Source: HRBIN23 sp046294495
Lineage (GTDB): Bacteria; Chloroflexota; Dehalococcoidia; Lucifugimonadales; HRBIN23
Direction of reading: 5' to 3'
DNA: 64,000 bases
Assembly: GCA_046294495.1 (NCBI GenBank)
Contig: JBKBKV010000002.1
Span: 6,316 to 70,315 of the forward strand
Every line of letters begins with the position of its first letter. Within the stretch, counting starts at the first letter, position 1. Shown piece after piece: positions 15,063 to 24,608 of this stretch. The position numbers and the translations under genes are program-made. The notes beneath the pieces were generated by a model. The model saw only the letters and a list, made by a program, of their open reading frames with translations, had not been told where the DNA came from and did not search any database.

Positions 15063-16112
15063 ATGCCTTTGGCTGGCGCTGAGGTGAAGCCCAAAGTGCC
15101 CCGCCTTCTAGGGGCTTACCAGGAGACCCTGGGGCCCGCCCTCCGTGAGGCCCTCAGCGGGGCAGACGCTGACCTGCTGTTGCCGCTGCACTACCATATG
15201 GGGTGGGTAGACTCCCGGGGAAATCCTACCGCAGCCGAGCAGGGCAAAGCCCTGCGCCCTACGCTTTGCCTTTTCGCCTGCGAGGCGGTTGGGGCACCCC
15301 CCGAGCGGGCACTACCAGCAGCCGTTGCCTTGGAGTGTATCCATAACTTCTCCCTCATTCACGACGACATACAGGACGGCGACACTGAGCGCCGCCATCG
15401 CCCTACGGTGTGGGCGCTATGGGGGGTAAGTAAGGCCCTCACGGCAGGCAACGCCTTGCGGACGCTGGCCGACCTGGCCATCCATCGTTTACACTGGAAC
15501 GGTGTGCCTCCCCAGACTGTCCTGGAGGCCTCCCGCGTGCTGACCACAAGTTATCTGGAGATGATAGAGGGCCAGACCCTGGACTTGAGTTACGAGAAAC
15601 GCCTGGACATTACTGTCAACGACTACCTGTATATGGTGTCCAAGAAGACCGCAGCCCTTCTGGGCGCCTCCTTGCACCTGGGGGCATTGCTGGGGGGTGC
15701 ACCACCGGAGAAGGTGCACGCCCTCCGCCGCGCGGGGCATCTGCTGGGTCTGGGTTTCCAGGTGCAGGACGATGTGTTGGGCATTTGGGGTGAAACGGCC
15801 CTTACGGGAAAAGCCGTGGGAGCGGACATCTTGCGCCGTAAGAAGTCTTTCCCCATAGTCTACGCCCTGGAGCACGCCCCCAGCCACCTGGCTAGCCGTC
15901 TGCGGGCTTGCTACCAGAAGCACACCCTTGGCCCTTCGGAGGTGGCGGAGGTGCTGGGGGTGCTAGAGGCGGTGGATGCCCGTCGCCACGCCCAGCAGGC
16001 TGCCGAAGCCTTTTGCGTGGAGGCGTTGGCAACTGTTCATCCCCTGCTACCGCTCTGGGCCTCCGACGCTTTGGAGGAACTCGCCCATTTCATCGTTTAC
16101 CGTCAGCAATAG
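15063..16112 (+). CDS. Polyprenyl diphosphate synthase (FPP/GGPP synthase type), first gene of hopanoid operon
   Basis: A trans-isoprenyl diphosphate synthase of 349 residues that condenses IPP with allylic diphosphates. Here it presumably supplies C15 farnesyl diphosphate for hopanoids. The first aspartate-rich motif is IHDDIQDGD; the second is QVQDDVLGIWGE, a DDxxG variant common in this subfamily; GKALRPTLCL and the KKSFP lysine block are also present. ATG 15063 follows GGGAG and fits the promoter 50 bases upstream; the frame extends upstream without a supported start. Chain length cannot be settled from motifs, so a geranylgeranyl product is possible. Confidence 0.85.
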   Translation: MPLAGAEVKPKVPRLLGAYQETLGPALREALSGADADLLLPLHYHMGWVDSRGNPTAAEQGKALRPTLCLFACEAVGAPPERALPAAVALECIHNFSLIHDDIQDGDTERRHRPTVWALWGVSKALTAGNALRTLADLAIHRLHWNGVPPQTVLEASRVLTTSYLEMIEGQTLDLSYEKRLDITVNDYLYMVSKKTAALLGASLHLGALLGGAPPEKVHALRRAGHLLGLGFQVQDDVLGIWGETALTGKAVGADILRRKKSFPIVYALEHAPSHLASRLRACYQKHTLGPSEVAEVLGVLEAVDARRHAQQAAEAFCVEALATVHPLLPLWASDALEELAHFIVYRQQ

Positions 16113-16125
16113 GGGGAGGGTAACT

Positions 16126-17355
16126 ATGGCCACAACAGCACGGGCGGCTCCTGCTAAACCCTTGCCCAAGCTCAACACCGCAGCGGAGGCCCTGCGCCTT
16201 TTCCGCCCGGAGCATCCTGTCCGTCCCAAGCGGCCTGCGCAACTGGGCATCCGCCTCTTCTCCTACATTATCGCCCAGCGTATGAAAGGGCGCAGGCGCT
16301 TCCCCTTGGTAACTATGCTGGAGCCTTTGGAGGCCTGCAACCTCACGTGCGAAGGGTGTGGGCGCATCCGAGAGTATGAGCCGGTGCTCCATCGTATGCT
16401 GACCCTGGAGGAGTGTCTGCAAGCGGTGGAGGCCTCTGGCGCCCCCATCGTCTCCATCGCTGGGGGTGAGCCTACTATGTATCCTCACCTCCCCGAACTT
16501 CTAGCCGAACTGGTGCGTCGCAAGTATTTTGTATTCTGCTGCACCAACGGTATCCTGCTGGAAAAGGTTATGCAAAAGGTGCCCCCGTCCAAATACCTGT
16601 GCTGGGTTATCCACCTGGATGGCATGGAGGAGCAACACGACCGCTCGGTGGCCCGAAAGGGGGTGTGGCGGGTAGCCATGCGGGCGTCTANNNNNNNNNN
16701 NNNNNNNNNNNNNNNNNNNNNNNNNNNNNNNNNNNNNNNNNNNNNNNNNNNNNNNNNNNNNNNNNNNNNNNNNNNNNNNNNNNNNNNNAAGAAGGCCCTG
16801 GAACTGGGCTATAGGGTGTGCTGCAATACCACTATATTCAAGGGGAGCAACGCCGATGACCTCTACGAGTTGTTTGAGACCGTTACCCAGATGGGGTTTG
16901 AGGGCATTATGCTCTCGGCGGGCTACGATTTCCAGATGGTGCCTAACCAGGAGGTCTTCCTAAAGCGCCAGGAGTCTATTGAGGTGTTCCGGCGCATTCT
17001 GGCTCCAGACAAGGTGCGCCGGTTTCGCTTTTATAACAACCCCCTCTATCTGCAGTTCCTTAGAGGGGAGAAATGGTATCAGTGCACCGCCTGGTCTAAC
17101 CCCACCTACACTATTATAGGGTGGCGCAAGCCCTGTTACCCTCTGGCCGACAGCCATACGCAGGATGTGCGGGAGTTGTTCAGCGAAAGCCTCTGGGAGA
17201 GGTATGGGGTAGGGAAAGACCCCCGGTGTGCCAACTGTATGATGCACTGTGGGTTTGAGTCGGCCACTATTTTCGGGGCGTTGCGAAACCCTCGCGACTT
17301 GGTGGCTATGGTGGGGGGTATCCTGGTGAACCGTAGCGGGATAGGAGCCAGTTAG
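16126..17355 (+). CDS. hpnH: HpnH adenosylhopane synthase (radical SAM), interrupted by an assembly gap
   Basis: HpnH is the B12-binding-like radical SAM enzyme that joins a 5'-deoxyadenosyl group to diploptene, the first step of side-chain extension. The radical SAM cluster motif is C71-x3-C75-x2-C78 in EACNLTCEGCG; AGGEPTMYP and HLDGMEEQHD follow, as in HpnH. An N run (16691-16788) removes part of the barrel, but the frame is the same on both sides. The C-terminal region has CANCMMHCGFE. It starts 13 bases after the polyprenyl synthase with GGGGAGGG upstream and is followed by hpnG after 1 base. Confidence 0.93.
   Translation: MATTARAAPAKPLPKLNTAAEALRLFRPEHPVRPKRPAQLGIRLFSYIIAQRMKGRRRFPLVTMLEPLEACNLTCEGCGRIREYEPVLHRMLTLEECLQAVEASGAPIVSIAGGEPTMYPHLPELLAELVRRKYFVFCCTNGILLEKVMQKVPPSKYLCWVIHLDGMEEQHDRSVARKGVWRVAMRASXXXXXXXXXXXXXXXXXXXXXXXXXXXXXXXXXKKALELGYRVCCNTTIFKGSNADDLYELFETVTQMGFEGIMLSAGYDFQMVPNQEVFLKRQESIEVFRRILAPDKVRRFRFYNNPLYLQFLRGEKWYQCTAWSNPTYTIIGWRKPCYPLADSHTQDVRELFSESLWERYGVGKDPRCANCMMHCGFESATIFGALRNPRDLVAMVGGILVNRSGIGAS
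16691..16788. other. Assembly gap (98 N) inside hpnH
   Basis: A run of N of near-standard length, so the true distance is unknown. The coding frame happens to be kept across it. Confidence 0.95.
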
Positions 17356-17356
17356 T

Positions 17357-18112
17357 ATGCTGGCGGTCGTCTCGGCACTGGAGACGGAGATACGCAGGGT
17401 GCTGGACCTTTTGCCCCATTGGGAACAATGGGAGGAAGGGGAGGTGCAGTTCTACCGTTCTCCTGAACACCGGCTCCTGCTTTGCCTATCCGGCATGGGG
17501 CGCAGTGGCGTGGAGCCAGCCATTAGGGCATTGGTCAGGCATCGTCCTAGGCTGCTGGTGTCCACCGGTTTTGTGGCTGCCCTTGAGGAGGGCCTGCGCC
17601 CAGGTGTGCTGGTGGCTCCAGAGCAGGTTTACCTTCTAGAAGCCGGAGGAGGCGGGGTAATAAGGGTGGGGCCAGCCCTGGAGGTGGATGCCCTTTGGCT
17701 GGCCTTCTGCCAGCACGCCCTAGGATCGTCCTTACGGGTTGTGCCTGGAGCCATAACAGTGGAACAGGTGCTGGTCGCCCCCCAAGAGAAGCGCCGGCTT
17801 GGTCTGGCAACTCACGCCGCCATAGCCGATATGGAGAGTTACTGGGTGGGGCTGGTTGCTCGGGCCGCTGGCATCCCCTTTGTAGTGGTGCGTGTCGTAG
17901 TAGACACTGTCCATCACACCCTGCCACCATTCCTAAAGGGGTATAAAGGGGGTTCTTTGGAGCGGGCGGTCTTGCGATGGGCATTGACCCGGCCTGGATG
18001 GTGGCCCCGCCTGTGGAGGTTACGGGAAGCGGTGGCCCGCGCCCAGAATAGACTGGGGAGGGGCATCCTCGCCCTGGCAGCCGCCTGGGAGGCTCAGCGG
18101 GAAGCCGCATAA
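17357..18112 (+). CDS. hpnG: HpnG hopanoid-associated nucleosidase/phosphorylase
   Basis: HpnG removes adenine from adenosylhopane to give ribosylhopane. The 251-residue protein has the nucleoside phosphorylase fold: N-terminal VVSALETEI, LSGMGRSGVEPA, STGFVAALEEGLRPGVLV, and AIADMESYWVGLVARAAGIPFVVVR with the purine/ribose-binding Met-Glu pair and catalytic-region acidic residue. The first base of its ATG comes 2 bases after the hpnH stop. Confidence 0.9.
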   Translation: MLAVVSALETEIRRVLDLLPHWEQWEEGEVQFYRSPEHRLLLCLSGMGRSGVEPAIRALVRHRPRLLVSTGFVAALEEGLRPGVLVAPEQVYLLEAGGGGVIRVGPALEVDALWLAFCQHALGSSLRVVPGAITVEQVLVAPQEKRRLGLATHAAIADMESYWVGLVARAAGIPFVVVRVVVDTVHHTLPPFLKGYKGGSLERAVLRWALTRPGWWPRLWRLREAVARAQNRLGRGILALAAAWEAQREAA

Positions 18113-18127
18113 GGGGATGAAGCGCTT

Positions 18128-19168
18128 ATGCCTAAGGCCTTGGTAACCGGTGCCTCGGGCTTCGTGGGTAGCAACCTGGTGCGCACCCTGCTTCAGGCCG
18201 GATGGGAGGTGCGCGCCTTGGTGCGCCCCTCCAGCAACCTCCTGGCTCTGGACGGTCTCCCCGTGGAGCTAACCCTGGGCGACCTCACAGACCCGGCAAG
18301 CCTGGTCAGGGCTGTGGACAGTGTGGACGCTGTTTTTCATGTCGCGGCCCTGAACGCTTTCTGGGCGCGCGACATGGAGGACTTCTTCCGCATAAATGTA
18401 GAGGGCACGCGGGCCATATGCCAAGCCGCTTTACGCGCCGGGGTGCATCGGGTTGTCTACACTAGCACCTGGGCGGTTTTTGGAACGCCCCCCCGAGGCC
18501 AGACCATAACTGAACTCACTCCCACGGACCCCCGCCGTCTCACTGGCCCCTACCGCCTTACCAAATACCTCGCCGAGCGGGAGGCCATGTCGTTTGTGGC
18601 CCAGGGGTTGGACCTGGTGGTGGTAAACCCCACTGTGCCTGTGGGCCCGTGGGATGTGAAGCCCACCCCAACGGGGCGCATCGTCCTGGATTTCCTGCTG
18701 GGGCGTATCCCAGCCTATGTGCACACCACATTGAACCTCATCGCCGTGGAGGATGTAGCGATGGGCCATCTGCTAGCCTATCAGAAGGGGCGCACTGGCC
18801 AGCGCTACCTCCTGGGCCACCGCAACCTGACCCTCAGACAGATTCTGGACACCCTGGCCTCTATTACCGGGAGGAAGGCCCCGCGCCTGCGCATACCCAT
18901 ACCATTGGCTATGGTGGCTGCATATGTTGACCACTTCCTGGAAGGGAGCCTCTTACGGCGGGAGCCGCACCTGCCCCTTGAGGGTGTCCTCCACGCTCGG
19001 GAGTGGCGCATTGCCGACTGTGGCAAGGCGGTGCGGGAACTGGGGATTCCCCAAACCTCGGTAGAGGAGGCCCTGGAGCGGGCCGTCCGTTGGTTCGTGG
19101 AGCGCGGATATGTGCCTCGGCAGAAGGTGCCCCTGCCAGCAGACCCATCGGTACCGGTGAAGCCATGA
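18128..19168 (+). CDS. hpnA: HpnA hopanoid-associated sugar epimerase (NAD-dependent)
   Basis: A 346-residue extended short-chain dehydrogenase. GASGFVGSNL (residues 7-16) is the NAD-binding motif; TSTWAVFGTP supplies the catalytic Ser/Thr region and YRLTKYLAE the Tyr-x3-Lys pair. It is a standard companion of hopanoid loci, thought to act on side-chain sugars. Its stop overlaps the squalene-hopene cyclase start in ATGA (19165-19168), implying translational coupling. Confidence 0.9.
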   Translation: MPKALVTGASGFVGSNLVRTLLQAGWEVRALVRPSSNLLALDGLPVELTLGDLTDPASLVRAVDSVDAVFHVAALNAFWARDMEDFFRINVEGTRAICQAALRAGVHRVVYTSTWAVFGTPPRGQTITELTPTDPRRLTGPYRLTKYLAEREAMSFVAQGLDLVVVNPTVPVGPWDVKPTPTGRIVLDFLLGRIPAYVHTTLNLIAVEDVAMGHLLAYQKGRTGQRYLLGHRNLTLRQILDTLASITGRKAPRLRIPIPLAMVAAYVDHFLEGSLLRREPHLPLEGVLHAREWRIADCGKAVRELGIPQTSVEEALERAVRWFVERGYVPRQKVPLPADPSVPVKP

Positions 19169-21201
19169 CGCAGGTGCAGGCCAAACCCTTGGAGGTGGAT
19201 ACCCTGGTGCCGCAGGTGGCCCAGGCGATACGCCGCGCCCAGGACTACTTTCTGCGCACCCAGGACACCGCCGGCTGGTGGTGGGGAGAACTGGCCTCCA
19301 ACCCCACTATGGAGGCAGAATACCTGCTCCTTACCTATTTTCTGGGGGCGGTAGACAGGGCACGCTGGCGGAAAATAGCCAACTATATCTTGAGTAAACA
19401 GCGCCCCGACGGGGGCTGGGAGCAGTATTACAAGGCTCCTAGTGGTGACGTGAGCACATCTGTAGAGTGTTACTTCGCCCTGAAACTGGCAGGCATCCCT
19501 GCCGATGCGGAGCCGATGCGCCGTGCCAGGGAGTTCATATTGAGTAAAGGGGGAGTGCCAGCCACCCGTGTGTTTACCAAGATCTGGCTGGCGCTCTTTG
19601 GGCAGTGGGACTGGCGGGCAGTGCCCATGCTTCCCCCGGAAATCATGTTCTTGCCCACCTGGTTCCCTATAAATATCTACGAGTTTTCGTCGTGGGCACG
19701 GGCTACCATTGTTGCCCTCTCCATAGTGCTGGCGCGGCGGCCAGTGTGTCCTATACCACACGAGGGGTCGGTGGAAGAACTCTACCCCGCTCCACGGGAT
19801 CGGACGCGGTGGGGCATTCCTCGCCCAAAGCGTATGCTCTCGTGGAGGGGACTTTTCTGGCTGGCCGATGGGGCGCTCCGCCGGTATGAGCGCTTGCCCT
19901 GGAAGCCCTTCCGACACCGGGCCTTACGCCGTGCCGAGGCATGGGTGCTGGCGCATCAGGAGGCCGACGGCTCGTGGGGCGGTATTCAGCCCCCGTGGGT
20001 GTATTCCTTGCTGGCCCTGAAGGTGTTGGGCTACCCTCTGCACCATCCGGTGCTGAATGCAGGGCTTAGGGGCTTTGAGGGATTCGCGATTGAGGAAGGG
20101 GACACCTGGCGTGTCCAGGCGTGCATCTCCCCGGTGTGGGACACCTGTTTGGCGATGATCGCTCTGCAAGATAGCGGTCTCCCCCCTGATCACTCGGCTC
20201 TCCAGCGGGCGGCGCGATGGCTACTCTCTCAGGAGATATGCATCCCCGGCGATTGGGCGGTGAAGGTAAAGGGGGTGGAGCCTAGTGGATGGGCCTTTGA
20301 GTTTGAGAACGACCTCTACCCAGATACAGACGACACGGCGGAGGTGCTTATCGCCCTTCTCCGCACACGCCTCCCCCCAGAGGAGGAGGGTGCGAGAGTA
20401 GAGGCCATACAGCGAGGGGTGCGCTGGCTGTTGGCTATGCAGAGCCGGAACGGTGGATGGGGGGCCTTTGACAGGGACAACACCCGAGAGGTTTTGGCCC
20501 ATATCCCCTTCGCCGACTTCGGCGAGACCCTAGACCCCCCCAGCGAGGATGTAACGGCCCATATTGTGGAACTGCTGGGACGGCTAGGATATTCGCGCGC
20601 CCATCCGGCCGTGGCCAAGGCCTTGTCCTACCTGAAGGCCCAGCAGGAGTTTGACGGCGCCTGGTTCGGGCGCTGGGGAGTGAACGCCATCTACGGGGTA
20701 GGAGCGGTGCTCCCAGCCCTGGAGGCCATAGGAGAAGATATGGCCCAGCCAGCGGTGCATCGCGCCGTGGCGTGGCTCCTGGCCCACCAGAACGCAGACG
20801 GGGGCTGGGGCGAGACCTGCGCTTCCTATGCCGACTTCTCTTTGCGAGGGAAAGGCCCCAGCACCCCATCCCAGACCGCTTGGGCACTGCTAGCCCTAAT
20901 GGCGGCAGGATTTTGGGAACATCCCGCTGTGGCGCGTGGGCTAGGGTATCTTGTCCGCACCCAGCGCCCAGACGGCACCTGGGACGAGCCTTACTATACG
21001 GGCACCGGCTTCCCAGGATATGGCATCGGGCGAAGGCTGACACGCCCTCCCCGCCCCGGCGAGCCGGGCTATCAGGGCACCGAACTCCCTTACGCATTCA
21101 TGATTAATTACCACCTATATCGCAACTACTGGCCCCTTATGGCTCTTGGGCGCTGGCTCCGTTGGAAGGAGAAGGGTATCCGGAAGAGCACCCAAAACTA
21201 G
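19165..21201 (+). CDS. shc: Squalene-hopene cyclase
   Basis: Cyclises squalene to hopene/diplopterol at the membrane. The 678-residue length is normal (about 630-720). The catalytic acid motif DTDDTA is at residues 387-392. Several QW repeats are visible: QRPDGGWE (79-86), QEADGSWGG (265-273), QSRNGGWGAFD, QNADGGWGE and QRPDGTWDE. The C-terminal GTGFPGYGIG and PYAFMINYHLYRNYWP are typical. It is coupled to hpnA by a 4-base overlap. Closely similar C30 carotenoid or oxidosqualene cyclases are ruled out by DxDDTA and the neighbours. Confidence 0.96.
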   Translation: MTQVQAKPLEVDTLVPQVAQAIRRAQDYFLRTQDTAGWWWGELASNPTMEAEYLLLTYFLGAVDRARWRKIANYILSKQRPDGGWEQYYKAPSGDVSTSVECYFALKLAGIPADAEPMRRAREFILSKGGVPATRVFTKIWLALFGQWDWRAVPMLPPEIMFLPTWFPINIYEFSSWARATIVALSIVLARRPVCPIPHEGSVEELYPAPRDRTRWGIPRPKRMLSWRGLFWLADGALRRYERLPWKPFRHRALRRAEAWVLAHQEADGSWGGIQPPWVYSLLALKVLGYPLHHPVLNAGLRGFEGFAIEEGDTWRVQACISPVWDTCLAMIALQDSGLPPDHSALQRAARWLLSQEICIPGDWAVKVKGVEPSGWAFEFENDLYPDTDDTAEVLIALLRTRLPPEEEGARVEAIQRGVRWLLAMQSRNGGWGAFDRDNTREVLAHIPFADFGETLDPPSEDVTAHIVELLGRLGYSRAHPAVAKALSYLKAQQEFDGAWFGRWGVNAIYGVGAVLPALEAIGEDMAQPAVHRAVAWLLAHQNADGGWGETCASYADFSLRGKGPSTPSQTAWALLALMAAGFWEHPAVARGLGYLVRTQRPDGTWDEPYYTGTGFPGYGIGRRLTRPPRPGEPGYQGTELPYAFMINYHLYRNYWPLMALGRWLRWKEKGIRKSTQN

Positions 21202-21223
21202 CACAGCAGGAGGTGGCGAGGCG

Positions 21224-21730
21224 ATGACTGTGCAAAAGCAAGTGGACAAACCCAGCCTGGTGGCTTCCCAGCAGGGCCAGGTGTGGCGAACGCACACCTA
21301 CACTATAAGTCTGCAAACAAGCAAGGCCCCCGAGTTCATTGACTGCACACCACAAGTGGAGCGGCTTGTGCAGGAGGCGGGCATGTCCAGCGGCATCGCC
21401 GTTGTCTTTTCCCGCCACACTACAGCCGCTGTCATCCTCAATGAGATGGAGCCTTTGCTCTTGGCCGATATGGGGCGCTTCCTGGAGCGTTTGGCCCCAC
21501 GCAACGCCTACTACCAGCACAACGATTTTGCCATCCGCACCGTGAACATGAACGACGACGAATGTCCCAACGGCCACGCCCATTGTCAGCACAGCCTTCT
21601 GGGGGCCAGCGAGACCATCCCCATTGTCAACGGCAAACTGGCCCTGGGGCGATGGCAGCGCATCTTCTTCGTGGAACTGGACCGCCCCCGCTCCAGGGAA
21701 CTGGTGGTCCACCTTATGGGCATCTCCTAG
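21224..21730 (+). CDS. yjbQ: YjbQ/UPF0047 family protein
   Basis: A 168-residue trimeric-fold family protein; members have weak thiamine-phosphate synthase activity and unknown main function. The signature CPNGHAHCQHSLLGASETIP with clustered histidines, then LGRWQRIFFVELDRPRSRE, is clear. ATG 21224 follows CAGGAGG. It lies inside the hopanoid operon, 10 bases ahead of hpnC, so it is likely co-expressed. Why it belongs there is unknown. Confidence 0.9.
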   Translation: MTVQKQVDKPSLVASQQGQVWRTHTYTISLQTSKAPEFIDCTPQVERLVQEAGMSSGIAVVFSRHTTAAVILNEMEPLLLADMGRFLERLAPRNAYYQHNDFAIRTVNMNDDECPNGHAHCQHSLLGASETIPIVNGKLALGRWQRIFFVELDRPRSRELVVHLMGIS

Positions 21731-21740
21731 GAGGTTTTCT

Positions 21741-22646
21741 GTGGCCCTGCCGGCCTCCCGGCCCAGTCCTCTGCCCGCTTCGCCAGAGGTTGGCACTCTG
21801 GAAGAGGCGTATGCCCTGTGCATCCGCCTGGCACGGACCCACTACGAGAACTTCACCGTAGGCTCGTTTCTCTTGCCAAAGGAGAAACTGCGCCATGTGT
21901 GTGCTATATACGCATTCTGCCGCACCGTGGACGACCTGGGAGACGAGGCCCAGGGCGGTCGCCTGGCCCTGCTGGACGCCTGGGAGGAGGACTTGTGCCG
22001 TTGCTATAACGGCACCCCTCGCCATCCTTACCTCAAAGCCTTGCAGGCAACAATCCAGGCCTTTGATATCCCTCTAACCCCCTTCCAGAAACTCATAGAG
22101 GCCAACCGCCTTGACCAGCGCTACTCCCGTTGGCCTACTTTCCAGGACCTCCTCTTCTACTGCGACCACTCTGCCAACCCGGTGGGACACTTGTTCCTTT
22201 ATCTTTTCGGCTACCGAGACCGGGAGCGCCAGCGTCTGGCTGATGCCACCTGCACCGCCCTCCAACTCACCAACTTCTGGCAGGATGTGCAGCGGGACTG
22301 GCAGAAAGGGCGCATCTACATCCCACAGGAAGATATGGCGCTCTTCGCCTATTCGGAAGAGGAGTTGGGCAGAGGCATAGTCAACGACGCTTTTCGCCGC
22401 TTGATGGCTTTTGAGGTGGAGCGGGCGCGTGCCCTCTTCCGCCAGGGGCTTCCTTTGGTGGACAAAGTAGAAGGGATCGTGCGTCTTGACATAAAACTCT
22501 TCACTTTGGGAGGGATGGCGGTGTTGGACAGTATAGAGCGTCAGGGCTATGATACCCTTACCCGCCGCCCAACCCTCTCTAAAGCCAGAAAGATGTGGCT
22601 CCTAGCCAAAACCTTCTTGGCGATGAAACTTGGGGGGAAACTGTAG
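21741..22646 (+). CDS. hpnC: HpnC hydroxysqualene synthase
   Basis: In the HpnCDE route HpnC converts presqualene diphosphate to hydroxysqualene. The 301-residue protein has the squalene/phytoene synthase fold with YAFCRTVDDLGDE (first Asp-rich motif, DDLGD) and LTNFWQDVQRDWQKGRIYIP (second motif; QD in place of the usual RD). GTG 21741 is preceded by TAGGAGG. HpnC rather than HpnD is chosen by the FWQDV variant of the second motif; hpnD is separate downstream. Confidence 0.9.
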   Translation: MALPASRPSPLPASPEVGTLEEAYALCIRLARTHYENFTVGSFLLPKEKLRHVCAIYAFCRTVDDLGDEAQGGRLALLDAWEEDLCRCYNGTPRHPYLKALQATIQAFDIPLTPFQKLIEANRLDQRYSRWPTFQDLLFYCDHSANPVGHLFLYLFGYRDRERQRLADATCTALQLTNFWQDVQRDWQKGRIYIPQEDMALFAYSEEELGRGIVNDAFRRLMAFEVERARALFRQGLPLVDKVEGIVRLDIKLFTLGGMAVLDSIERQGYDTLTRRPTLSKARKMWLLAKTFLAMKLGGKL

Positions 22647-22691
22647 GGCGAGAGAGGGCGTAGACCTGACACCTACCAACTAGGGGGGAAT

Positions 22692-23711
22692 ATGGAGCGC
22701 TTGCCAACTGTCCGAGCCGCTTGCGTGCAGGCCTCGCCCATCTTCCTGGACTTGGAGGCTACGGTGGAGAAGGGGGTGCGCCTTATAGAAGAGGCCGCTG
22801 GGCGGGGGGCGCAGGTGGTGGTCTTTCCTGAGACCTGGATCCCTGGATACCCAGTTTGGACCACGCGCATTCCCCCCTGGCGGGAGCATCCTTTGGGACA
22901 GCGCCTCTTCGCTCGCCTCTTCCGCAACTCGGTAGCGGTGCCCTCGCCTGATGTGGATACCCTCTGTAGGGCGGCTCGCAGGGCCGGGGTGTATGTCGTT
23001 ATGGGCGTCAACGAGCGGGAGCGAGAGTTTGGACGGGGCACCCTCTACAACACCATTCTCTTCATAGGCCGAGACGGGCATCTCCTGGGAAAGCACCGCA
23101 AACTGATGCCCACCTTTCACGAACGCACGGTGTGGGGCCTCGGCGACGGGAGTGGCCTAAGGGTCTACGACACAGAGGTAGGGCGCATAGGCGGCCTAAT
23201 CTGTTGGGAGCACTGGATGCCATTAACCGGCTATGCCTTGTGGGCACAAGGGGAGCAGGTGCACGCCGCCCTCTGGCCCTGGCCAGCTCCCTACACCCAA
23301 GGCTCCAACGAGGGGGAGATGCACCAGGTGGCTAACCGCCACTACGCTTATCAGGGGCGGTGCTTTGTAATATCGGCCTGCGCCTGGCTCACCCGCGCCG
23401 ACCTGCCTTCCGATTTTGAACTGGCCGAGCAGGCGAAGGGGTGGGAGGAAGTGCTCCTAGTAGGGGGGAGCACCATTATCGCCCCCGATGGGCGCTACCT
23501 AGCAGACCCCCTCTACGAAGGAGAAGGCATCCTCTACGCCGACCTGGACCTGGAGGAAATCCCCGCCCGCAAGCAGAGCCTAGATGTGGTGGGCCACTAT
23601 GCCCGACCCGATGTTTTCCAGGTTACCATTCACCGCACCCACCAGGTGCCAGCCACCTTCCGTGAGCCACCTGCCCCCCTACCCACTGAAAAGGTGCCCG
23701 ATGAACTGTGA
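22692..23711 (+). CDS. Nitrilase-family carbon-nitrogen hydrolase
   Basis: A 339-residue nitrilase-type enzyme with the Glu47-Lys137-Cys171 triad: VVFPETWIPGYP, HRKLMPTFHER and GLICWEHWMP. The CWEHW context and GYP motif match true nitrilases/cyanide hydratases rather than amidases. It is inserted between hpnC and hpnD, in the same direction, 45 bases after hpnC and 9 before hpnD. A role in hopanoid metabolism would be new; a simple passenger gene is the alternative. It could hydrolyse a nitrile or act on an amide released in side-chain chemistry, but nothing shows this. Confidence 0.88.
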   Translation: MERLPTVRAACVQASPIFLDLEATVEKGVRLIEEAAGRGAQVVVFPETWIPGYPVWTTRIPPWREHPLGQRLFARLFRNSVAVPSPDVDTLCRAARRAGVYVVMGVNEREREFGRGTLYNTILFIGRDGHLLGKHRKLMPTFHERTVWGLGDGSGLRVYDTEVGRIGGLICWEHWMPLTGYALWAQGEQVHAALWPWPAPYTQGSNEGEMHQVANRHYAYQGRCFVISACAWLTRADLPSDFELAEQAKGWEEVLLVGGSTIIAPDGRYLADPLYEGEGILYADLDLEEIPARKQSLDVVGHYARPDVFQVTIHRTHQVPATFREPPAPLPTEKVPDEL

Positions 23712-23720
23712 GGTGCCTTC

Positions 23721-24608
23721 GTGCAACCTCCCTTGACCCCAGACCTGCAAGAGGCCTACCGCTACTGCTGGCAGGTAGCCCGAAGCCAGGCCAGGAACTT
23801 CTACTACGCCTTCGTTACCTTGCCCCGGCCCAAGCGTATGGCTATCTATGCCGCTTACGCCTTCTGCCGCCTGTGCGACGACATCGCCGACGAGGCCATT
23901 CCCACCGAGGAGAAGGTTATCCGTCTGCAAAATGTGCGCCAGGCCCTGGGACGTGCCTACTCGGGGACCCCCGACGGCCCCGTGTTTACAGCCCTGGCCG
24001 ATGTAGTGCGCCGTTACCCCATCCCCAAGGACTATTTGGAGGCGGTGCTGGAAGGGGTGGAGATGGACCTGACCTTTACCCGCTACCCTACTTTTGAGTC
24101 CCTCAAGGCTTACTGCTATCGGGTGGCCTCGGCGGTGGGCCTCGTCTGCATTGAGGTCTTCGGCTATCGCCACCCCTCGGCACGCCGGTATGCTACCGAC
24201 TTGGGCCTGGCTATGCAGTTGACCAATATACTTCGGGATGTGGAGGAAGACGCTCGCCGAGGGCGTATCTACATCCCCCAGGCGGATATGGCAATTTTCG
24301 GCTACCGAGAGGAGGATCTGCTAGCCGGTTTATATAACGACGCCTTCGTGGGGCTGATGGCTTACGAGGCCCAGCGAGCGCGAGAATACTTCCACAGCGC
24401 TCGTGCTCTTCTGCCCCTCTTGTCGTGGCGCTCTCGGGCGTGCCCTGCGGTGTTGGGGGGCATCTACCGGCGTGTGCTGGACAAGATAGAGGCAAGGAGG
24501 TATAGGGTCTTCGGCCAGCGTATAGGCCTGTCGGGACGGGAAAAGGCTTCCCTGATGGTGCGGTTGTGGGTGCAGAGCAGTCTCCCAATCCCCGTTCCTG
24601 CGTGGTAA
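23721..24608 (+). CDS. hpnD: HpnD presqualene diphosphate synthase
   Basis: Condenses two farnesyl diphosphates to presqualene diphosphate. The 295-residue protein has YAFCRLCDDIADE (first DDxxDE motif) and LTNILRDVEEDARRGRIYIP (second motif, with the standard RDVEEDxxRGRIY). GTG 23721 follows GAGGTG. It overlaps hpnE by 43 bases in a different frame, so the two are likely coupled. Confidence 0.93.
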   Translation: MQPPLTPDLQEAYRYCWQVARSQARNFYYAFVTLPRPKRMAIYAAYAFCRLCDDIADEAIPTEEKVIRLQNVRQALGRAYSGTPDGPVFTALADVVRRYPIPKDYLEAVLEGVEMDLTFTRYPTFESLKAYCYRVASAVGLVCIEVFGYRHPSARRYATDLGLAMQLTNILRDVEEDARRGRIYIPQADMAIFGYREEDLLAGLYNDAFVGLMAYEAQRAREYFHSARALLPLLSWRSRACPAVLGGIYRRVLDKIEARRYRVFGQRIGLSGREKASLMVRLWVQSSLPIPVPAW